Below are positions 1 through 9,012 of a stretch of 64,000 nucleotides of DNA, in pieces. The stretch's first letter is position 1, and each line of letters opens with the position of its first letter. Under the pieces are notes generated by a model that saw only the letters and a program-made list of their open reading frames with translations, did no database searches and was not told the origin of the DNA. The position numbers and the translations under genes were made by a program. Origin of the DNA: Enterocloster bolteae (GTDB taxonomy: Bacteria; Bacillota; Clostridia; Lachnospirales; Lachnospiraceae); NCBI RefSeq assembly GCF_002234575.2, contig NZ_CP022464.2, forward strand, positions 4,030,001 through 4,094,000, written 5' to 3'.

Positions 1-488
1 GCACCTTGAACTGATAAGGATGTACTTAAAAACGCATCCTTTCCCCCTATTTCCTCCACAAGGTCAGATAGCTCCAGCAGGCCTCCCGTACCAGCCAAGG
101 ACTGGGGATACCCCGTTCCTGTCACCATAATATCCGGTGCGTTTCCTGCCATAATAGCTGATACAATTTTGTCCATGGCCCCGCTCCATGGCATGACTGT
201 AATGTTAATCTGTGTTCCCGGATTCTGTTCCATATAAGAATCTGCCAGCTTCTGCAGTTCATCGGCCCTCTCTTGCTGTGTCAGCATGGACCACATCTCA
301 ATGGTTCCTGTCGCTTCCTCTGCAGATTCTGCCTGGGCGGAATCTGCATTCTCCGCGTTGTTTTCTGATACCTTTACCTCTTGTGCATCCTTTGTACCGG
401 AGTCAGCGCTCTGTCCGCATCCTGCCGCAGCCATCATGACGGCTGCTCCCATAATAACCCCCAGTATCCGTTTCCCTTTCTTTGTCAT
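1..488 (-). CDS. ABC sugar-type substrate-binding lipoprotein, N-terminal part (runs off window)
   Basis: Reading back from the ATG at 488 gives a lipoprotein signal (MTKKGKRILG start, hydrophobic core, lipobox AAGC near residue 24), then a Ser/Glu/Ala-rich linker. The mature start, with a TIEMWSML segment followed by a PGTQINITVMPW segment, is typical of family 1 extracellular solute-binding proteins of CUT1-type ABC importers. About 162 residues are present and the frame is open at base 1. A ribosome site (ATGGGAGG) lies 10-15 bases upstream. It follows the enolase-superfamily gene by about 25 bases and is probably cotranscribed with it, which suggests import of an acid sugar. The substrate cannot be told from the sequence. 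Confidence 0.85.
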   Translation of the reverse strand, partial: MTKKGKRILGVIMGAAVMMAAAGCGQSADSGTKDAQEVKVSENNAENADSAQAESAEEATGTIEMWSMLTQQERADELQKLADSYMEQNPGTQINITVMPWSGAMDKIVSAIMAGNAPDIMVTGTGYPQSLAGTGGLLELSDLVEEIGGKDAFLSTSLSVQG

Positions 489-512
489 TTTTGTACCTCC
501 CATCATTTTTTA

Positions 513-1616
513 TTATTTATCATCAGAAGAATACGTACAGTATGGACGTATTCTCTCATATTCAATCTCCACCCCTAACCCCGGCGCCTGGGGAACCATG
601 ATCTGCCCCAATTCGTTCAGCCTGATAGGTTCCGGAAACATATCTTTTAGCAGTGCGTTTGTATTATTGTCGTAATATTCCGCAATCAGGCCGTTGGGAA
701 CAGAAGCTACCAGATGTGCGTGTATCTCCTGGTCTCCGTGAGGTGCCAGCAGCACATGGGACGACATAGCTAAATCAGCTACCTTCTTCCACTCTGTAAT
801 GCCGCCCAGCACCTGGGCATCTGCATTCAGCACCTGGGCTGCATTTGCCTCTATTAACTGTTTAAATCCCCATCTGGTATACTCATTCTCCCCAATGGCA
901 ATGGGTATGTCCAGTTTTCTTTGAAGCTCAGCACAGCCCTCGATATCATCCGGTGATAAAGGCTCCTCAAACCAGTATATGTTCCTGCGCTCCAGCTCCC
1001 TTCCCATTTTCAGAGCATCTATCCGGTTATATGCATTATTCGCATCTACCAGTAAATGTATATCCGGCCCAACCGCATCCCGTACCGCGTCCACGCGTTC
1101 CAAATCTTCCTTAATAGATACGCCTCCTATTTTCATCTTTACGGCCTTTGCTCCCCGCTTCAGGTTTTCCTTCATTTCGCTCTGGAGCATATCCCATCCT
1201 TTTCCCTCTTCATAATAACCGCCTGCTATGTAAGCCGGTATCCGGTCGGCATATCCTCCCATCATCTGGCAAACGCTTCTGCCCGCCACCTTACCTTTTA
1301 TGTCCCAAAGGGCTATGTCGATGCCGCTGATTGCCCGAGTAGCAAGCCCCTTTCTTCCATATACTTTAGGAAGATACATCCGTTCCCAAATCCGCTCTAC
1401 GTTAAAGGGATCCTGGCCTATGACCCTGTCTTTTAAACTCAGCATTGCCTTTATCACCATATCAGAGCCATGGACCCATCCAACACCGTTTACCCCCTCA
1501 TCCGTTACTACCTCGCATATTACGATTTCAGTTGCAGGATATGTATATTTGCCGTTCCGAATCGGATTTTTGTAGGCAGCGGAATATGCGTGAATCCTGA
1601 TATCTGTAATTATCAT
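513..1616 (-). CDS. Mandelate racemase/muconate lactonizing enzyme family dehydratase
   Basis: 367 residues. Enolase-superfamily (MR subgroup) protein, usually an acid-sugar dehydratase or racemase. Expected residues are visible: a KMKIG lysine strand near residue 165, metal ligands in VDANN, WFEEPL and IGENE, and the Asp/His dyad in LNADAQVLGG and LAPHGDQEIH. The start is placed at MIITD because GGGAGG sits 6 bases before it; an upstream ATG at 1700 would add 28 residues with no ribosome site and would overlap the promoter. A strong promoter and an inverted repeat lie just upstream. The solute-binding protein gene follows in the same operon. The precise substrate is unknown. Confidence 0.88.
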   Translation of the reverse strand: MIITDIRIHAYSAAYKNPIRNGKYTYPATEIVICEVVTDEGVNGVGWVHGSDMVIKAMLSLKDRVIGQDPFNVERIWERMYLPKVYGRKGLATRAISGIDIALWDIKGKVAGRSVCQMMGGYADRIPAYIAGGYYEEGKGWDMLQSEMKENLKRGAKAVKMKIGGVSIKEDLERVDAVRDAVGPDIHLLVDANNAYNRIDALKMGRELERRNIYWFEEPLSPDDIEGCAELQRKLDIPIAIGENEYTRWGFKQLIEANAAQVLNADAQVLGGITEWKKVADLAMSSHVLLAPHGDQEIHAHLVASVPNGLIAEYYDNNTNALLKDMFPEPIRLNELGQIMVPQAPGLGVEIEYERIRPYCTYSSDDK

Positions 1617-1680
1617 TTCGGACCTCCCATTTATTATGCATTTTGTATGTTTTACTATTCTTATTCCTTTTTCTATTAAC

Positions 1681-1710
1681 ACTATATCACTACGCCACAC
1701 TTTATGTCAA
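1681..1710 (-). promoter_or_regulatory. Sigma-A promoter of the dehydratase operon
   Basis: On the minus strand TTGACA (1705-1710) and TATAGT (1681-1686) are separated by 18 bases, about 65 bases upstream of the ATG at 1616. This is close to the vegetative consensus. Confidence 0.75.
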
Positions 1711-1714
1711 TAAC

Positions 1715-1738
1715 TTTTGTAAAATTTATTTACAAAAT
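1715..1738. promoter_or_regulatory. Operator-like inverted repeat upstream of the -35 box
   Basis: TTTTGTAAA (1715-1723) and TTTACAAAA (1729-1737) form a perfect 9+9 dyad with a 5-base spacer, ending 4 bases upstream of the -35 hexamer of the dehydratase promoter. The position suits an activator or repressor. The cognate regulator is not identifiable in the window. Confidence 0.55.
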
Positions 1739-1837
1739 TATTTTAAATAACTTTTACAGTCAAAAATGGCAATTGTCCCTGGGTTTATGCTCTGCTTCGT
1801 GCTGTTATTGGGCGGCTGTTCCAATGTACAGGGGAAA

Positions 1838-1877
1838 ACAAAAAAAAAATACCGGGAAGTTCAGAATCTTCCCGGTA
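1838..1877 (-). terminator. Intrinsic terminator of the six-gene operon
   Basis: Arms TACCGGGAAG (1850-1859) and CTTCCCGGTA (1868-1877) pair perfectly over 10 bases. On the minus strand the stem is followed by a run of nine or more T. It lies 19 bases past the stop of the iron-type alcohol dehydrogenase. Confidence 0.92.
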
Positions 1878-1895
1878 CGTTTAAATATTATATTT

Positions 1896-3008
1896 TCATT
1901 CAGACAGTTTCCTTATGCTTTCATGCAGCATCCCCAGCCCCTTTTCCGTCCTCTCCACATACGGCGAATCAGCAAGATACTGTTCCAGTATCAGAAGGTT
2001 AGCCTCCGTTGCCTCCACCCCCAGTTCCCTTAAGGACAGAGGCATATCCAGATGTCTCATGAACTCCTTCAAGTTCTCCATCTCCCCTCCCAGGCCATTA
2101 TAGTGAAGCTGGACAAACAATCCCACTGCCACTATTTCCCCGTGAAGGGCCTGCCTTGCCTCCCTGGTAAAACAGGTTCTGATTCCGTAGTATATCATAT
2201 GGGCCAGGGCCGACTGGTTAAAGCTCCTTGTAATGTTAGAGATAATGCCTGTGACCGCAATGTTGATGTAGGTGACATACTCCACTGCCTTTGTCACCGT
2301 CCCCCGCCTTATATCCTCTATGGCCTGGTGTCCATACCGCTCCAGCAAATCATAGGCAAATTCAGACATCCTGTACGCTGTATATAAATCAAAGGCAGCC
2401 GTATCCGGCTCCATGGCAGGCCTGCCGTTAAGCATCTCTATCTTCTTTGCCATGGCGTCCAGTATTCCGGCCGCCGCGTAGCGGCAGGGGCACCCGGAGA
2501 TCACATCCAGGTCCACATATACCCCATCTGTTTCATATTCATATCTCCAATTGTCCTTCATGGCTCCCTGGGGCGTATACATGACGCTCATGGCTGTAAA
2601 GGCGGCGCAGGTGGCAATGGAGGTAGGGATATTGATAACGCCCACTCCCGCTTTTCCGGCCACTGCCTTTGACAAGTCCATGATGACGCCGCCCCCAATG
2701 CCCACCACTTCGTCGCATCCCGCGTCCAGACATTTTTTACCGAGGGCTTCCGCCGCCTCATAACTGCATACACCGTCATAAATCTCAGCAACAAACTCCA
2801 CTCCGGCCTCTGTAAGACCGGGAAGCAGCCGGTCCTTTACAGCGTCAAAAGCCCTGGGACCGGACACAATGTAAGCCTTTTTTCCAAACCGCCTTATCTC
2901 CTGTCCGCAGTGTTCCAGTACGCCCCTGCCCTGGCGATACCTTCCTGCACCGAATTTGACAGCGCTGTCCATCCCATTGTTTATCCCGTTTCCCATCACA
3001 GTATCCAC
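1896..3008 (-). CDS. Iron-containing alcohol dehydrogenase, glycerol dehydrogenase-like
   Basis: 370 residues, the usual length for the group III metal-dependent alcohol/glycerol dehydrogenase family. The NAD-binding GIGGGVIMD motif is near residue 105, IPTSIATCAAFT follows, and metal-site segments GILDAMAK and LHGEIVAVG are present. The first usable codon is a GTG placed directly after the TAA of the amidohydrolase; a second GTG and an ATG follow within five codons, so the start is uncertain by a few residues. It is the last gene of the operon before a strong terminator. It may reduce or oxidise an alcohol or polyol product of the pathway; the substrate is not known. Confidence 0.85.
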   Translation of the reverse strand: MDTVMGNGINNGMDSAVKFGAGRYRQGRGVLEHCGQEIRRFGKKAYIVSGPRAFDAVKDRLLPGLTEAGVEFVAEIYDGVCSYEAAEALGKKCLDAGCDEVVGIGGGVIMDLSKAVAGKAGVGVINIPTSIATCAAFTAMSVMYTPQGAMKDNWRYEYETDGVYVDLDVISGCPCRYAAAGILDAMAKKIEMLNGRPAMEPDTAAFDLYTAYRMSEFAYDLLERYGHQAIEDIRRGTVTKAVEYVTYINIAVTGIISNITRSFNQSALAHMIYYGIRTCFTREARQALHGEIVAVGLFVQLHYNGLGGEMENLKEFMRHLDMPLSLRELGVEATEANLLILEQYLADSPYVERTEKGLGMLHESIRKLSE

Positions 3009-4154
3009 TTATACCCAATCCTCATAAATATAATCCGGGGCACAATACATGATTTGCCCGTCCTTTACCGTCATCTCGGGTTTCAGCAGTTTATCCGCGG
3101 TAAAGGCAGTCCCCTTCCAGTCCTTATAGGTCTGTTTGAAATCCATCCACCGGAAGATGGCCACATCCGCCCTGGCCCCTTCCGACAGGCATCCAATCTC
3201 TCCCTGCATTTTCATCAGTCCGGCCGGGCGCTCTGTGGCCATGCTGACCACCTGGCTCATGGGGATTCCCATACAGATATACCGGGACATCAGGTTTGGC
3301 AGTGAAAAAATGGGGCGTCTGAACATACTTCCCAACACCAGGTCCGTACTGCACATATCCGCAATAAATCCCTGTTCCTTGGCCTTAAGCATGACGTCAA
3401 AATCACCGTGCTTCCTTCCCTCTGCCGTGTCAAAGATAATTCCCCGTTTCCTGGCTTCCCTGACACAGTCGTACAATTTGCCGTTTTCATCAATGATCGT
3501 GTTCTTCACTCCCTGGTATACATGTTCAAAGATATCTCCGGGACGCAGAACCTTAAGCACCTCACTGGTGGGTACCGGGATGTTGGTGCAGTGAACCTCC
3601 ACCGGACAGCCTGCCATGCCGGCTATACGGACCGTTTCCTTTAACGGCTCAATGCCCAGTCCCTCTGCCAGTTCTTCACTCTGGCGTATTTTAAGCCCCA
3701 GGATATTGTCCTGATTGTCATGGTACATACGGACAATCTTTTCCGGGTTGAAAAATTTCGGATTGATACACTCATGATAGCTGGTTGTGGTCAGCCCTGC
3801 GGAACACACCTGAAGGAAGCTCTTGATGGTAACCCTGCTCCTGGCAATCACTGCCGACCTGAAGATTGGATAATTGGCAACGCCGGCCGAAAAATCTATG
3901 GCAGACGTGACTCCTGTGGGCAGATAGGCCACATCCGGATATATGCCGATCTCCGTTCCTTCCTGGAACATATGGGCATGGGCGTCAATCAGTCCGGGAA
4001 ACACATATCTTCCCGCGGCGTCCACCACATGCCTTGCCGGCTCCCCTTCCTCATATCTGGTGATTCTGCCGTTATAAATCGCTATGTTTCCTACCTGATC
4101 GGTCCGGTTGGCCGGGTCAATCACATGTCCGTTCTTAATCAATAAATCTAACAT
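3009..4154 (-). CDS. Amidohydrolase/deacetylase-type metallohydrolase
   Basis: 381 residues. Dihydroorotase-like amidohydrolase: N-terminal LLIKNGHVIDPAN strand, the metal motif PGLIDAHAHMF near residue 60, an EVHCTNIP His strand, and a Thr-Asp pair in CSTDLV where the family has its catalytic Asp. The C-terminal GARADVAIFRW sheet is typical. Relatives include enzymes acting on N-acyl or cyclic amides. The start at 4154 has GGAGG 6 bases upstream; the ATG at 4211 lacks one and would overlap the preceding gene. It lies between a dicarboxylate carrier and an alcohol dehydrogenase, so it probably opens an amide or ring of an imported acid. Confidence 0.82.
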   Translation of the reverse strand: MLDLLIKNGHVIDPANRTDQVGNIAIYNGRITRYEEGEPARHVVDAAGRYVFPGLIDAHAHMFQEGTEIGIYPDVAYLPTGVTSAIDFSAGVANYPIFRSAVIARSRVTIKSFLQVCSAGLTTTSYHECINPKFFNPEKIVRMYHDNQDNILGLKIRQSEELAEGLGIEPLKETVRIAGMAGCPVEVHCTNIPVPTSEVLKVLRPGDIFEHVYQGVKNTIIDENGKLYDCVREARKRGIIFDTAEGRKHGDFDVMLKAKEQGFIADMCSTDLVLGSMFRRPIFSLPNLMSRYICMGIPMSQVVSMATERPAGLMKMQGEIGCLSEGARADVAIFRWMDFKQTYKDWKGTAFTADKLLKPEMTVKDGQIMYCAPDYIYEDWV

Positions 4155-4173
4155 TCTACCACCTCCGGGTATC

Positions 4174-5586
4174 TTACCAAAGACCAATGAGTTTCCAATA
4201 AGGAAGGCCAATCAAAAAGAAAATAACAAGGGCCATTGCCACCATGATGGTGCCCACTCTCCAGAAGTCCTTCTGGGGCACATAGTCCGACGCAAAGGTT
4301 ATAAGGCCGGCTCCGTTTCCATAATGGGTAAGGAGGGCTCCAAAGCTGGCGAAAAATGCAAGCAGCAGTCCCACCACCATAGGGTTTGCCTTTGTATTCA
4401 CTGCAAGGGAGAACAGCACCGGATAAAAGGATGCCACAAACGCGCTGTTGGAGACAAAGAAATAGCGCACCGCCAGGCTGACCAGCACCAGAATCACGGT
4501 TACTGCCATGCCGTTCATCTGGGAAAGATCCAGCACAACACCCAGCTGGTCTGCCAGCCATGTATAAAATCCGGCTGATGACAGGGCTGAGGCAATGCCA
4601 TAGAAAGCGCCGTACCAGATAAAGATACTCCAGGCCCCTTTGGCAGCCATTACATCATTCCAGTCCAGCACATCCAGAAGCAGAACAAGTGCCAGGAACA
4701 CAAAGCCCACCACCTGCATGCTCAGGTTGACAACCGGAAGCTTCGGTCCGAACATCCATCCCAGAATGGCAAGGAGGAACAGGACAAACAGTTTCTTCTC
4801 AGCAGATGTAACAGCTCCCAGCTCCTTTAACCCCTTTTGCGCAAGCGGCTTGATGTCATCCAGGGATTTGAGTTCAGGCGGATAGATTTTGTAAATCACA
4901 TAGGGAGCCAGCAGCAAAAACAGGCCTACCGGTACAATGGATGCCAGAAACCAGGTTCCCCAGGTAAGGGTAATTCCCAACATCTCGGTAATCAGGGACA
5001 CGGTTATGGCATTGGTGGCCATACCGGTCAGGAACAGGGCTGATGTTCCCTGAGAGCTTGCGTACATGAGTACGGTCAGATAGGCGCCCAGCTTTCTGGG
5101 TGCATTCTTGGCGCTTGAACCGGTGCCCTCCGCAATATTCTGGAAAATAGGATAAATAATGCTTGTCCTGGAAGAGTTGGAACCGGTTGCCGGGCTTAAT
5201 ACAAGGTCTGTAAATACCATAATGTAGCCCAGACTCAGGGTATTCTTGCCGGACTTAAGCAGCAGATTATAGGCAATACGCCTGCCCAGCCCCGTCTTTA
5301 CAAACGCAGTACAGACAATGGTTACCATAGCGATAAACCATGCCATATTATTCCCATATCCCTTTAGCAGGATGGATGTATCCATGAACATGGCTGCAAT
5401 GCCCACGATAATCAGAGTAATGATCGGCTCTGAAAATGGTTTGATTACCAGTCCCAGCAGCAGCCCCAGGTACAGCGCCACAATATGCCAGGTCTCCACT
5501 TCCAATCCGGCCGGCGCCGGTATGTTCCAGATAGCAATTGTTACGGCAGCTATGAGGAATAGTTTTAAAAACCGTTTCTTTTCCAT
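4174..5586 (-). CDS. DASS/SLC13-family Na+-coupled anion (dicarboxylate) transporter
   Basis: 470 residues with about 12-14 hydrophobic segments. The two substrate/Na+ loops of the DASS family are recognisable: TGSNSSRTS near residue 160 and a YGNGAGL loop near residue 425. The membrane protein starts at MEKKRF with AGGAT upstream, 36 bases after the GltS-like gene. Family members carry citrate, malate, succinate, 2-oxoglutarate or sulfate. Next to a GltS homologue it gives the operon two separate anion carriers, which suggests uptake of one acid and exchange or export of another. Confidence 0.85.
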   Translation of the reverse strand: MEKKRFLKLFLIAAVTIAIWNIPAPAGLEVETWHIVALYLGLLLGLVIKPFSEPIITLIIVGIAAMFMDTSILLKGYGNNMAWFIAMVTIVCTAFVKTGLGRRIAYNLLLKSGKNTLSLGYIMVFTDLVLSPATGSNSSRTSIIYPIFQNIAEGTGSSAKNAPRKLGAYLTVLMYASSQGTSALFLTGMATNAITVSLITEMLGITLTWGTWFLASIVPVGLFLLLAPYVIYKIYPPELKSLDDIKPLAQKGLKELGAVTSAEKKLFVLFLLAILGWMFGPKLPVVNLSMQVVGFVFLALVLLLDVLDWNDVMAAKGAWSIFIWYGAFYGIASALSSAGFYTWLADQLGVVLDLSQMNGMAVTVILVLVSLAVRYFFVSNSAFVASFYPVLFSLAVNTKANPMVVGLLLAFFASFGALLTHYGNGAGLITFASDYVPQKDFWRVGTIMVAMALVIFFLIGLPYWKLIGLW

Positions 5587-5622
5587 ATATATCCTCCATA
5601 TGTTCCAATCAGCCGGCAGTTT

Positions 5623-6939
5623 CTACCGGCGTTTCCTTCTGTTAAAAAACACAAAACCAGTCACGGCAAACCCAATCATCATGACAAAACCCACTCCGAA
5701 TGTCAGTGCGATTCCATTCATGAGCCACACAGGCGTCAGGCCCACGTATATATCCTTCCATGACATGATGGTGGAATAGACACCATGGGTATCTCCCGCC
5801 CCTGACTGGGAGTCCGGATCGATTGCGCGCACCAGGGCCAGCCCGGTGGATGTGTTGCCGGTGGCAGCCCCAAAGGCCATACATGCCTTTTCAAACCATT
5901 CATCCTTACAGAAACGGTAAGACAAGTAAAAAATCAGGGGGACCGTCAATCCGCAGATAGTAACCGTATATATCAGGACAGGCGCTATATAGGTAGAGAC
6001 AAACTCCAGATTCAGTGTTGCCATGGCTGTAAACACCACGATTTCCAGAAAGAATCCACTGAGCATCTTAACTGTCTTTATGTCCACATACCGGTCCAGC
6101 TTCGTCATCTTAAGTATCTTCCACAGGATGGCTCCTCCAAACACGCCGTGGAGCACACCCGGTAATTTTGTAAAAAAGGGAATGCAGGTTCCAAGGAAAT
6201 GGAAAATGGTCCTTCCCAGAAACAGTGCTGCCAGCAGCCATGATATCTGAAGCGCCAGATGGTTGATGCTGATGGCGGTTGTCACTGTATGGCCGGAAGC
6301 AGCCCGTTTTTCCTGGGGCAGAGTCCCGCCGTAAAAATAGGAAGGCTGTTTCTTTGGCTCCTTTACATATGTACCCCATCCTTTTCTGATCCCATAATTG
6401 ACCATGGCCATTCCCACAACCATGGCAAATATAAGGCCAAAGGTAGACAGCACCATTCCCACTGCCATGTTGCCGTCCACGCCCAGCTTCTGAAAAGCAG
6501 ATGCCGCGGCAGCGGCTGTTCCGTGGCCTCCATGGAATGAGAAAACGCCCATGACGCCCCATCCCTGGGGAAGTCCGGTCCATATCTTTGACAGAACCCA
6601 GCCCAGGCCTACACCCAGGCACATCTGCATCCCGTAGGAGGTCATGGTTACACAGGAGTAATCCAGATAGGAACTGATCTTCTCCCGGTTGAAATTAACC
6701 CCGAACACAAGGGACGCCATGACAATGTCAATGAGCACACCGGGCAGTTCATGGAAGCTTTCCGGCACCGCAATGATACCCATGGCCTGATGGCCCAGGA
6801 GAAGCAGAAGCAGTCCGCCAATCAGGGACGAGGGCAGGAACAGCTTCTGTACCGGCTTAAAGATCTCCCGGATGAAAAAACCAGCCAGCATAAAAACCGC
6901 CAATATTAACATATCATTGCATAAAGATGACACTGTCAT
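5623..6939 (-). CDS. gltS: Sodium/glutamate symporter family (GltS-like)
   Basis: 438 residues with 10-12 membrane segments. The GltS signature loops are present: FSFHGGHGTAAA near residue 135 and AFGAATGNTSTGLALVRA near residue 365, which form the inverted-repeat re-entrant loops of this family. The start at 6939 is chosen because GGGGGA is 7 bases upstream; the ATG at 6984 has no site. The second gene pair in the operon contains a D-hydroxyacid dehydrogenase and an aldolase, so the real substrate may be a C4-C6 dicarboxylate rather than glutamate. Confidence 0.85.
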   Translation of the reverse strand: MTVSSLCNDMLILAVFMLAGFFIREIFKPVQKLFLPSSLIGGLLLLLLGHQAMGIIAVPESFHELPGVLIDIVMASLVFGVNFNREKISSYLDYSCVTMTSYGMQMCLGVGLGWVLSKIWTGLPQGWGVMGVFSFHGGHGTAAAAASAFQKLGVDGNMAVGMVLSTFGLIFAMVVGMAMVNYGIRKGWGTYVKEPKKQPSYFYGGTLPQEKRAASGHTVTTAISINHLALQISWLLAALFLGRTIFHFLGTCIPFFTKLPGVLHGVFGGAILWKILKMTKLDRYVDIKTVKMLSGFFLEIVVFTAMATLNLEFVSTYIAPVLIYTVTICGLTVPLIFYLSYRFCKDEWFEKACMAFGAATGNTSTGLALVRAIDPDSQSGAGDTHGVYSTIMSWKDIYVGLTPVWLMNGIALTFGVGFVMMIGFAVTGFVFFNRRKRR

Positions 6940-7020
6940 GATAAATCCCCCGTTTTTCTTTTCTGTCTTCTCCTGTAATTTCAAGCTTTATTATAGCATG
7001 AAACTCTGTCCTGCCATGAT

Positions 7021-8049
7021 TTAAAAGTCAAACATACCGGAACTTTTCTTATTTGGCTTTTTCGTGTCTGTATAAGTCGGCGCAGTCACATAATCAATAT
7101 CATTGATTGGCCAGGTAGGTTCCTTCCCCTCATAGACCTCCTGTACTCCCATGGCCGCAAAATAGGACGCCCTGTGCGCTGCCTCCATTGTGTTTCCTCC
7201 AATGTGTGGGTAAATGATTACATTGTCCAGGGTCAGAAGAGGATTGGCAGGATCCACCGGCTCCTTCTGGATGGCATCCAGTCCCGCACCTGCAATGGTT
7301 TTATTCTTACATGCCTCGTACAGATCCTGCTCCACAACACAGCCGCCCCTTGCCGTATTAATCAGGAAAGCGGTCGGCTTCATCATTTCCAGACGCTCCT
7401 TGTTTACCATACCGCGGGTAATTGGGGTATTCGGCACATGCAGGGAAACGTAATCGCTCTCCTTGAAAATCCGATCCAGGTCCCTTACCACCTCAACTCC
7501 CTCCGGGAATTCATCCGCTTTCTTATATGGGTCATAGGCCAGGACATTCATTTCCATGCCAAGCGCTCGCACGGCCAGACGGCTTCCGATATTTCCGCAT
7601 CCGATGATACCCACTGTCTTGCCGTTTACTGTAGTCTTTCTGGTCTTAAGCTTTGCCTTGTAGTAATCCTGAACCCATATTTTCCTCAGTTCAATCACAT
7701 TGCGGCTGCATTCCAGCATCAGAAGCATGGCTGTCTCTGCCACTGAGGTGCTGTTTGCCACCGGCGCGTACAGGGTCTGTACCCCGTTGTCATGGCATGC
7801 CTTTACATCCAGTGCGTCAAATCCTGCACCGTGGCGTACCACCACCTTCAGGTTGGGGTTGGCCTCGATTACTTCCCTGGTGATTGGCGTAATACGCACA
7901 ATCATTGCATCCGGCCGGTGCTCCTTCATATCAGCCAGCACGTCCTCTGTCTCAAAGCCGCGTCCCCTAATCAGGGTATGTCCTGCATCCACTAATAACT
8001 GCTCACCTTCATCCATGATTTCCTGTGGTAATAAAATCTTCCATCCCAT
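7021..8049 (-). CDS. D-isomer-specific 2-hydroxyacid dehydrogenase
   Basis: 342 residues. Rossmann motif VGIIGCGNIGSR near residue 145, then the catalytic Arg in INTARGG, Glu in IQKEPVDP and His in YPHIGGNT, the classic Arg-Glu-His set of the family (phosphoglycerate, hydroxypyruvate and related dehydrogenases). No C-terminal ACT domain, so it is not a regulated SerA. GGGAGG precedes the ATG by 11 bases. Within the operon it would interconvert a 2-oxo acid and a D-2-hydroxy acid, the kind of compound made or cleaved by the RraA-like aldolase encoded just upstream. Confidence 0.9.
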   Translation of the reverse strand: MGWKILLPQEIMDEGEQLLVDAGHTLIRGRGFETEDVLADMKEHRPDAMIVRITPITREVIEANPNLKVVVRHGAGFDALDVKACHDNGVQTLYAPVANSTSVAETAMLLMLECSRNVIELRKIWVQDYYKAKLKTRKTTVNGKTVGIIGCGNIGSRLAVRALGMEMNVLAYDPYKKADEFPEGVEVVRDLDRIFKESDYVSLHVPNTPITRGMVNKERLEMMKPTAFLINTARGGCVVEQDLYEACKNKTIAGAGLDAIQKEPVDPANPLLTLDNVIIYPHIGGNTMEAAHRASYFAAMGVQEVYEGKEPTWPINDIDYVTAPTYTDTKKPNKKSSGMFDF

Positions 8050-8140
8050 GTTCTTATCCCTCCCTGTGAATTTTCTTTTATAATATGTGATTTACATTTA
8101 TATACGTAAGGTTTGGGGCACCAAATCAATTTACGATTGA

Positions 8141-8842
8141 TTATGGCCTGTAAACATCGTCAATAATTTCAAATCCCTTTGCCTCCAGCGCCTTGTCCAC
8201 CCACTCACGTTTGGCTGTGCCGTTTTTGGAAGCTTCCAGCTTGGCCTCATCTGCTGCCTGGAATTTCCTGGCTTCCTCCAGAATGACCGCTGCGTCCTTG
8301 CGCGGAATGACGATGACACCGTCCGGATCTGCCAGGATGATGTCGCCCGGGTTCACACTGATTCCTCCGCAGGCTATTGGTACATTGACCTCGCCCGGTC
8401 CCTCCTTGTAAGGACCGCCCGGGGTGGTTCCCGTACAGTAAACCGGAAAATCCCATTTGCCAATCTCGTCGATGTCGCGGATTGGACCGTCCAGAACAAT
8501 GCCCGCCACCTTCTTTGTATACCGCAGATATGCCATCATGACCTCGCCAATCAGGGCTCTTGTACTGTCCTCCTCATTGGAAACCACAATCACATCCCCC
8601 TCATTGCACATGCTGAGGGCTGCGTGCAGGGCCAGATTGTCACCCGCCCTGCATTTAACCGTGTAGGCAGGTCCCACCATCATCTGCGCCTTTGGGCTGC
8701 TGACCAGGCGGATGCGCGGGTTCATGGCACAGCTCCTTCCCATGACATCCGCTGTGTTGGAGGCCGGTATGGACTTAAACTGGTTCATTACCTCCATGTC
8801 CGGCATCTCTCTTTTTAGATAAATACGTTTCCCTACTGACAT
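8141..8842 (-). CDS. RraA-like 4-hydroxy-4-methyl-2-oxoglutarate aldolase family protein
   Basis: 233 residues. RraA/HMG-aldolase fold: the DNLALHAAL segment, then GIVLDGPIRDIDEI with the metal/substrate Arg-Asp near residues 120-126, and NPGDIILADPDGVIVIP. These residues are conserved in members that cleave 4-hydroxy-2-oxo acids to pyruvate, whereas true RNase E inhibitors are a subset. Start at 8842 with GGAAGG 8 bases upstream. First gene of a six-gene operon, divergent from a LysR regulator. An aldolase or oxaloacetate-decarboxylase role in dicarboxylate breakdown is the likely job. Confidence 0.85.
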   Translation of the reverse strand: MSVGKRIYLKREMPDMEVMNQFKSIPASNTADVMGRSCAMNPRIRLVSSPKAQMMVGPAYTVKCRAGDNLALHAALSMCNEGDVIVVSNEEDSTRALIGEVMMAYLRYTKKVAGIVLDGPIRDIDEIGKWDFPVYCTGTTPGGPYKEGPGEVNVPIACGGISVNPGDIILADPDGVIVIPRKDAAVILEEARKFQAADEAKLEASKNGTAKREWVDKALEAKGFEIIDDVYRP

Positions 8843-8933
8843 AACATTACCTTCCTTTCTTACCAAACACTTGACTCCTTACGAGTTTTTTGTTGTAATT
8901 TTCCTTAAAACCATTTGCTTTCCTGATAGTTTT

Positions 8934-8962
8934 ATTGTAATATATAGCTAATCACAAATCAA
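8934..8962 (-). promoter_or_regulatory. Candidate promoter of the aldolase-led operon
   Basis: Minus-strand TTGATT (8957-8962) and TACAAT (8934-8939) with a 17-base spacer, inside the 170-base divergent region shared with the LysR gene. The -35 is imperfect, which fits an activator-dependent promoter. No clear LysR box was resolved. Confidence 0.5.
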
Positions 8963-9012
8963 ACAATGTATTTTCAAGTTTTTAACAAAATAAATTTGTG
9001 GAGGTTGAAATC

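Noticed and set aside
1766..2002. Lipoprotein-like start (LLLGGCS) on the plus strand
   Set aside because: A lipobox-like motif is present but there is no ribosome site, the frame crosses the terminator of the convergent operon and then runs antisense through a real gene.
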